Of a DNA stretch of 64,000 nt, positions 58,780 to 64,000 are shown piece by piece. The notes under the pieces are model-generated. The model did not search any database. It was not told where the DNA came from and worked only from the letters and a program-made list of their open reading frames with translations. Made by a program: the position numbers and the translations under genes. The first letter of the stretch is position 1. Each line of letters opens with the position of its first letter. The stretch is taken from positions 1-64,000 of the forward strand of contig JAHLWZ010000855.1 in NCBI GenBank assembly GCA_020536535.1, in the 5' to 3' direction. The DNA comes from Pelomyxa schiedti (Eukaryota > Evosea > Pelobiontida > Pelomyxidae).

Positions 58780-60583
58780 TTACTTCCATACACCCACGAC
58801 GCCAGTGGAGAAAAAGCACAGGACCATGATGGCACCGCCCAGCACAGCAAACACCAAACTGAGGCCTCTGAGGATTGTGACAGCAGCCTGCTCGTGGTTG
58901 TAGTACTGCCCCTCTCTGCCTAGAAGCAAGAAGTAACACAGACTGGGGACTATGAGAGTGGCTAGGGTCCCGGCTGTGGCCCCACAGTAGGCAAACACTG
59001 TATCAAGGTGTACATTGGAAATGGCTGCGGTGTATGTGGCAGTGACCAGAATGACCTGTAAATGAAGATTATTTGGTTTGTGTTGAGCTTTTGCCTTTTG
59101 GTTTGTGATAGTTGTGCTATGTACATACGGGTGCAATGTAATCTTTGTGCTGGTTCCACAATGGATTCCTCTTGAGGAAAAGGTTCCCGAGGGAAATGAA
59201 GCTACTCCGGCATGGATAGAGAAGTAGGGGATATGATGAACTCAAAATAAAAACCGCACTCGTCTGAGCCACGAGTCCTACAATACCAGATGAATCTTTT
59301 TTTTTTCAGCAAATGAGTAGGGACCGGCAAATTTTTGGGAGCATACAATTTTGGAGAATATTGGGGGAAATCAGTGACCCAAATGTGAGATATCCAAACA
59401 ACCCCACAACTGAGTATATAATGAAAACAAAGATTTGGGCATATGTGAAAGTCAAATCAGCCCTCAGCACACTTTTTGGTTTTCCCAGTTCATTAAAAAT
59501 AGTACACGCCTAATATATCCCTTAACCAACGAGGACAAAAAAAGTGTAATACTTGCATTGACATGACTGCAGTAGGCAAAGACAAATACAGGTAGAACTT
59601 GGAGTGTTTTTTTCTGCAGAGGGGCAAACCAAATTATGCTGCTCTCACTTTGTGGACCAACAATGAAGTATACGGAGATCACTAAAATACTCATTGTCAC
59701 AACCCCAAAAGACCCTACGGCACTTTGAAATTTAGTCACTTTAAAGGAAGTTTTATGCTTACCTCAGAAAAGTTAAGCTGGCTAGTCTCTTCAAAAAGCA
59801 GACGGACAATAGGCCAACAAATGCTACAGATATACAAACGAACGACGACGGCACGATATACGTAATAGAGAGACTATACACAATAGAAAAAATCTGGGGA
59901 ATTAATTTGCCTTGAAAAAATTTGTTCAACTTTAGCAAGAAACAAAGGAAAGAAAACCTATTATCCTCAGGTATGAGGAACACGCCCCAAAACAAATTAA
60001 TACAAAAGATATGTCAACAAAAATGTACCCCCAGGATACTATCTTGGCTGCAGTTATGCTCTAATAGTTTGATTTGTTTGTTTTGGAACCTCTTTAGATA
60101 GGTCGGAGAAAGAAACTTGGTAACCAAGTCTCCCTTCTCGTTCTTTTCGCGCCTGAACTAAATGCATAAACATCTGACAGAAGTGATTTTACTACAAACT
60201 TATCTCACAGCTCGCCGAAATGAAATAGCAGGACATAAGCAAAGTCACCCCCAAAAAAACCAATGCCCTGCGAGATATAGCAGGTAAATCCAGCAGTATG
60301 TAGAATTAATAACTCAAAGTATCCTTTCCATATATGCTTGTCCTTGAAAGATAACACACAGCAAGGAGAAAGCTACTCCCAAAACACTGAAGCTGAATGG
60401 AATAGCCAGAATTCCAGCACCAATTGTGAACTTGATCACATTGAGAGTACTCCCAATTACTGAAGCATTTTTCACAGTAGATTCGCCCGAGGGCCTGCGC
60501 CAAAGTAGGGGCAAAAATTCAGAATTGGTGCCATCGACGCCATACGGCGCTGCCCAGCCCCGGGAGACCCATAACTTCGCCAT
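58780..60583 (-). CDS. amino-acid transporter (AAAP/SLC38-AVT family)
   Basis: It starts at 60583 (MAKLWVSRGWAAPYG). A short cytosolic N-terminus leads into SVIGSTLNVIKFTIGAGIL and AIPFSFSVLGVAFSLLCV, the hallmark first helices of the family. Later exons give further helices: ITAAKIVSWGYIFVDIFCI-type sequence, IVYSLSITYIVPSSFVCIS, GSFGVVTMSILVISVYFIV, VLPVFVFAYCSHVN, and a final pair (TVFAYCGATAGTLATLIVPSL and VTILRGLSLVFAVLGGAIM), ending VGVWK. About 11 helices are expected, and most can be found. It would move neutral amino acids across the lysosomal/vacuolar or plasma membrane with protons or sodium. The frame stays open to 60961, but that would leave no room for the + gene's promoter. Confidence 0.85.
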
Positions 60584-60969
60584 GCGCCCCTTCCCCAAGG
60601 CCCTTTTACGTCTCGTATGGTTGAGACAACCAACAGACAATAAATGAAAAATTATGAAAGCTCCAAGCAAAGTTCTTCCTAAAAAGAACCTTTTCCACAG
60701 GCATTCCAAGATCTGTCTGGTATGGGGATTTCTTCCTATTGTTGATTGGAATGAAACACACAAGGTCCACAACTCAGCCCAGGCTGAATCCCTTCCATCA
60801 ATAGTGTTTTGTGTCTTCTGGAATGCACCAGATCTCTCACTGGAAGGCACCAGTCCCCAGTTCCTTCCATCAAAAAACGAAATGGTAGACGTTCCAAGAA
60901 TAAGCAGGAGAAAAAGAAGTAAAAAAAATATATTTGTTTGGGGTGTCGTGACTGCGTACAACTCAAACG
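60584..60969. promoter_or_regulatory. divergent intergenic region (386 bp)
   Basis: This lies between the transporter start (-) and a + membrane-protein gene. Both promoters should be here. No TATA box or repeated motif stands out. Confidence 0.4.
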
Positions 60970-61837
60970 ATGGTGAGTGGTAGATCTGTAGCGGTAGCGG
61001 TGGTGGCGGTTGTCGCTTTTATTGTGTGCGGGGTGAGATCTGTGACAGTTGGTACGGAAATTCACTACGTGACGTCTGATATGCAGCCTTGCACGTATCC
61101 GTGCCTCTACACGTCGCCCGTTGTATCTACGACCATTTCGCCTACTCACTTCTTGGTCTTCGTAATCGACTTGTCCGTCTACCGCGATAACCTTACCTCT
61201 ACAACCCAGATAGTATGCGCCGTTGTTTGGTTTTTCTTTTATGTTATTGGATTTTTTTTTTTTTTTCCCTTCGACTATAAAGGTTACTGTTGTTATTATT
61301 TAACAGCTTCCCTAGGGGCTTAACGTTACCTCTCTTGTTGGAGGTCAGGAAGTTCAAACAGTCATCGTTGACACCAACACGCCATCTGTTTACAACTATG
61401 ATGACGCCCCGTACTTTTGACTCCAACAATACATTATCTTTAATACTCTAAAAGGACAACTCAGTGCATCTGCCACCTGGCATCTTCCCACACTTGTGAC
61501 CCATCAATGAACTCAACGTACTTTGAATGTGAAGCCGCAACATGGTGCGGGCCTTCTTCATCGAAGACATACTACGTCTCTGCCTACAACAATGCCGAAA
61601 AAACCGCTCATATCTCTGCTGCCGCCTATCTATATGGTTTGCCCCCACTCATACAAAACATTTTGTTTACGCAATTTAGATGATGGAAACAGCTGTGAAG
61701 AAGCAAGTGGGTGGTGGGTCCCAGTTGTAATTGTGTTTAGCACTTTGGGATGCCTTGCAATAGCGGTTGCAATCATGATTGTTGTGATAGTTGTGCGTGG
61801 TGGATTCACCCGAAAATATGCACCACTTTTGTCATAG
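60970..61837 (+). CDS. secreted-type membrane protein with Cys-rich ectodomain
   Basis: It starts at 60970 with a signal peptide (MVSGRSVAVAVVAVVAFIV). The ectodomain has cysteines (MQPCTYPCLYTS, then CICHLASSHTC and FECEAATWC) and probable N-glycosylation sites (NLTS, NVTS, NSTY). Four exons join: 60970-61211, an exon ending near SVYNYDDAPYF, a middle exon at 61454-61640, and a last exon from about 61681. The last exon holds one membrane helix (WWVPVVIVFSTLGCLAIAV) and a short basic tail ending YAPLLS. It is therefore a type I surface or vacuolar protein; no family is recognised. Its 3' end converges on the NADAR gene, 38 bp away. Confidence 0.75.
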
Positions 61838-61875
61838 AAAATAAACTATAAGTTTGTTTTGTTTTTGTTTTCTCT

Positions 61876-62783
61876 TCAACTGGAGGAACCATCCCGCAGT
61901 GCTTGTCTCACTTCCATAAGAGTGTTACCCAGGAGGTCTAGTGAAGCATTAAAGAAATGTTCTAAATATGATTATTATCATACTTTGGCCTCTCCATCTT
62001 GACCTGTAGTGTATGTCAGGGTGGTCTGCAGCCATTCCAATTCCATATATACGGTCCACAGGGCTTGCCTATGCACATGCAGAAATTAGATTTTTTGTGC
62101 AATCCCAATAAAAAATAAGTAACCTCCACGAGAATCTTGTCAGTGGCTAAAAGTCTGTTTTTGAGTTGCTGGTTCTGTGAGAACTTTGCCATTAATCCTC
62201 TGTACAAAATGTCGTGCTTGTTTGCATCCCAAACGGCATCATCGAAGTTCTGAACTCTGTTTTTGGTTTGGTTTGTCAGGAGAACGTCTAATTAGAATGT
62301 TGCCAACAAAGGTTACGCCTAGCCATACTTTCTGCCTAAACTTTTAATTTTTCTTGGGTCATTGCAAGCCGAAATTCTTCCCATTGATTGCCTGTCATTA
62401 AAAAGGACCGCCTGTGAGGAACCATGAACAACAAAAACCAGAGGAAGAGAGAAGCAAAACAAAACAAAATAAAAAAAAAAGAGGTTTTTTTTTACAAAAA
62501 CTAGGAGCAAGCAGCATCGCAATACGGGGAGGCCGAGGACGACTATTAACAACACACATACCTTGGAGTACATAAGCCACTGCTCCACGCAAGTGAAGTG
62601 CTTGTCATCCAACGTGAAGTGGGACGTGAACCAGTTCCCCAGCCACCCATTAGGCTCCTGTGGCTTCCAGAACGCCAACACAGTCACCCTGTCACCATCT
62701 CCGCTCGTATTCTCCGCTGTTGTTGTCGTCGTCCTAGTAGCACTACTACTACTAGTGCATGTTGCACTCGTCGTAGCTGCCAT
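61876..62783 (-). CDS. NADAR-domain protein (YbiA-like N-glycosidase fold)
   Basis: It starts at 62783 (MAATTSATCTSSSSATRTT). After a Thr-rich leader the NADAR domain reads VTVLAFWKPQEPNGWLGNW, then FTLDDKHFTCVEQWLMYSK, then AVLFNDRQSMGRISACND and PRKIKSLGRKV. After introns it continues NFDDAVWDANKHDILYRG, LMAKFSQNQQLKNRLLATD, and KILVEASPVDRIYGIGMA. The family cleaves N-glycosidic bonds of riboflavin intermediates or of NAD-derived metabolites; the conserved Glu in VEQWLMYSK and the final SPVDRIYGIG segment are kept. The C-terminus (LDLLGNTLMEVRQALRDGS) is typical of YbiA. It is probably cytosolic. Confidence 0.9.
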
Positions 62784-63011
62784 CACGTAGTGCAATGAGT
62801 GTATTGGTGCTGTGAATTGATATTATGAGAGTGGTCATCGTCGGGAACGAGAAAACTCAAAATGGGAAGGGAAGACTCATTCAGTGTCTCTGGATCTCCA
62901 TAGGCTGTCCTCATTGATGCTACCATAATCGGGTTGCTTGTGGCGCTTGTCGGAGTCACAATCAGGCATTCCCTCCTGAACTGTGAAATTGTGATTCGCG
63001 GGCATTAGACG

Positions 63012-63556
63012 ATGAAACGGTTCTGCGTTTTGATTGCGGCGCTGTTGGTTGTGTGTGGTATCTCGTTGTCTGCTGCAACTGTGAGTGATGCGGACGATGA
63101 CTTGTTTTGCGGTGACGAGTACTGCAGTGGAGCCGAAGTGAACACCCCTGGTATGTGTCGTGGTGCATTAGCCCGTTAGTTCGTTCTAAGCCTCACGCCA
63201 AGTCCAACATCAGGGCCGATGGTTCTAGTTGACCACCCTGACCATGATGCTATTGTTCGCAAAGGAATCAAGCAATGGTTCGTTCCGTTTTGTCATTCAA
63301 TTGCATTCCAAACATTCCATACCAAAGGCCCACATGGAAGAGTGCACCAAATGTTTTTGACTGGGAATACACTGAAACGGAATGGTGCTATTTCTTGCGT
63401 GGTCAAGTTGAAGTGCTGTGCCGGAGTGGTGACCAGCATGATGATGGTGTTAAGGTGTCAATTAGACCTGGTGACTTTGTTACTTTCCAAGCGGGGCTGA
63501 AGTGCACATGGACAGTTTTGCAGGAAGTGGAGAAGCACTACAAATTTGATGAGTGA
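63012..63556 (+). CDS. secreted cupin (DUF861/Cupin_3-like)
   Basis: Exons 63012-63150, 63214-63277 and 63328-63556 join in phase to 143 residues. A clear signal peptide comes first (MKRFCVLIAALLVVCGISL), then an acidic Cys pair (DLFCGDEYCSG). The cupin domain is compact: GIKQWPTWKSAPNVFDWEY, then TETEWCYFLRGQVEVLC, then VKVSIRPGDFVTFQAGLKC and TWTVLQEVEKHYKFD. This order, including W....Et....l.G, pGD...F.aG..C.W and the final KHY, is the DUF861 family, which in bacteria and plants includes (S)-ureidoglycine aminohydrolase and is usually cytosolic. Secretion is the odd feature here. Metal-binding residues seem reduced. The gene is divergent from the NADAR gene, 228 bp away. Confidence 0.88.
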
Positions 63557-63621
63557 AGTTCACTCCCTCTACAGATTGGATAGAAAATAAACTAGGGGTT
63601 TTGAATGTGTATTGTTTCTAG

Positions 63622-64000
63622 TTAGTATCTTCGAACATCAAGTGTGACAGGTGGTGCTTCCTTGGCATCCAGTGTTTTCATGCAAACTGGAAGGTAGTCC
63701 GTGTGTGCTTCAAATTTGGTATTTGTTGGGTTCACCCACGTGAGTGAATGCTTCAACCAGTTCTCGTCATCGCGATTCTAGGGTGAGTGCTGTCAGTAAC
63801 ATGGAAAATGAGTTAACCTCTAGACCGGGTAGTCTTCCCTGGCATGGCTTCCTCGGCTTTCTGTTCTATGCAAAGCAGCGTGCAGTGTAGCAAGAGAAAT
63901 ACCCAACATGTTCCTGAGCTCAAATGCCTCGATAAGGTCACTGTTCCTGATGTACACTTAGTCGAGTATGTAAGTGCTATAAAAAGGACAAACCATATCA
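63622..64000 (-). CDS. SDHA: succinate dehydrogenase flavoprotein subunit, C-terminus (partial)
   Basis: Only the last two exons lie in the window: 63956 to about 63820 and 63777-63622. They read [19 protein letters not shown], then [19 protein letters not shown] and [12 protein letters not shown], then [18 protein letters not shown], ending LDVRRY. The [17 protein letters not shown] segment is the signature of the flavoprotein's helical domain, including the active-site Arg of HAREDYP. In the full protein this subunit carries FAD and oxidises succinate in mitochondrial complex II. The N-terminal part, including the FAD-binding fold, is beyond the window edge. This gene argues for respiring mitochondria. 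Confidence 0.9.

Noticed and set aside
60583-60961. N-terminal extension of the transporter with a hydrophobic start
   Set aside because: It would begin 8 bp from the start of the divergent + gene, leaving no promoter, and the family begins near MAKLW-type sequence.

Overview
The window is nuclear DNA of a unicellular eukaryote, not a prokaryote or virus. Genes are split by many short GT-AG introns, most about 40-80 bp and rich in T before the acceptor; some show a CTAAC-like branch site. Neighbouring genes lie unusually close: several convergent pairs end 40-90 bp apart and divergent pairs start 110-390 bp apart. The families present (RGS and BAR, ArfGAP, VPS9, GH18, TKL-like kinases, leucine-rich-repeat membrane proteins, PHO80-type cyclin, F-box, SWR1-type zinc finger, SAC3/GANP, mitochondrial succinate dehydrogenase) fit an aerobic, free-living, phagotrophic protist. 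An amoebozoan or a relative of the opisthokonts would fit, but I cannot place it more precisely. Standard stop codons are used. Low-complexity tracts rich in Pro, Ser, Thr, Gln, His, Asn or Gly are common.

Layout. 0-6 kb: 3' part of a tail-anchored coiled-coil protein (+), a five-exon WD40 protein (+), a secreted GH18 chitinase-like protein (-). 6-18 kb: a BAR-like/multi-RGS protein (+), a His-rich protein with an uncommon domain (+), an ankyrin-VPS9 Rab GEF candidate (-), a repeat protein resembling DUF4214 (+), a small acidic protein (+). 18-26.4 kb: a FYVE-like membrane protein (-), a secreted Gly-Val repeat protein (+), a cyclin L/K-type cyclin (-), an EF-hand protein (-), a ZNHIT1/Vps71-type zinc-finger protein with a long disordered N-terminus (+), a dual-specificity phosphatase (+). 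26.5-36 kb, all on the - strand: a WD40 protein of WDR44 type, a PH-ArfGAP, a Pro/Gln-rich protein, an ankyrin-like/TKL kinase. 36-40.6 kb: poorly resolved + exons, a GC-rich island, a damaged kinase-like sequence (-), a leucine-rich-repeat membrane protein (-). 40.6-46 kb: a four-helix membrane protein (+), an ankyrin protein (-), an F-box protein with an unusual N-terminus (+), a PHO80-type cyclin (+). 46.5-52.8 kb: a long SANT-domain gene (+). 52.9-64 kb: a membrane-anchored solute-binding protein (-), MYG1 (-), a SAC3/GANP protein (+), an amino-acid transporter (-), a type I membrane protein (+), a NADAR protein (-), a secreted cupin (+), the C-terminus of SDHA (-).

This is a housekeeping and signalling neighbourhood; I see no operon-like or mobile system. 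Several genes share a membrane-traffic and small-GTPase theme (PH-ArfGAP, ankyrin-VPS9, FYVE-like, BAR/RGS, WDR44-like), but they are scattered and need not work together. Exon joins given below were worked out by hand from splice consensus and reading phase; where a join is unsure this is stated.
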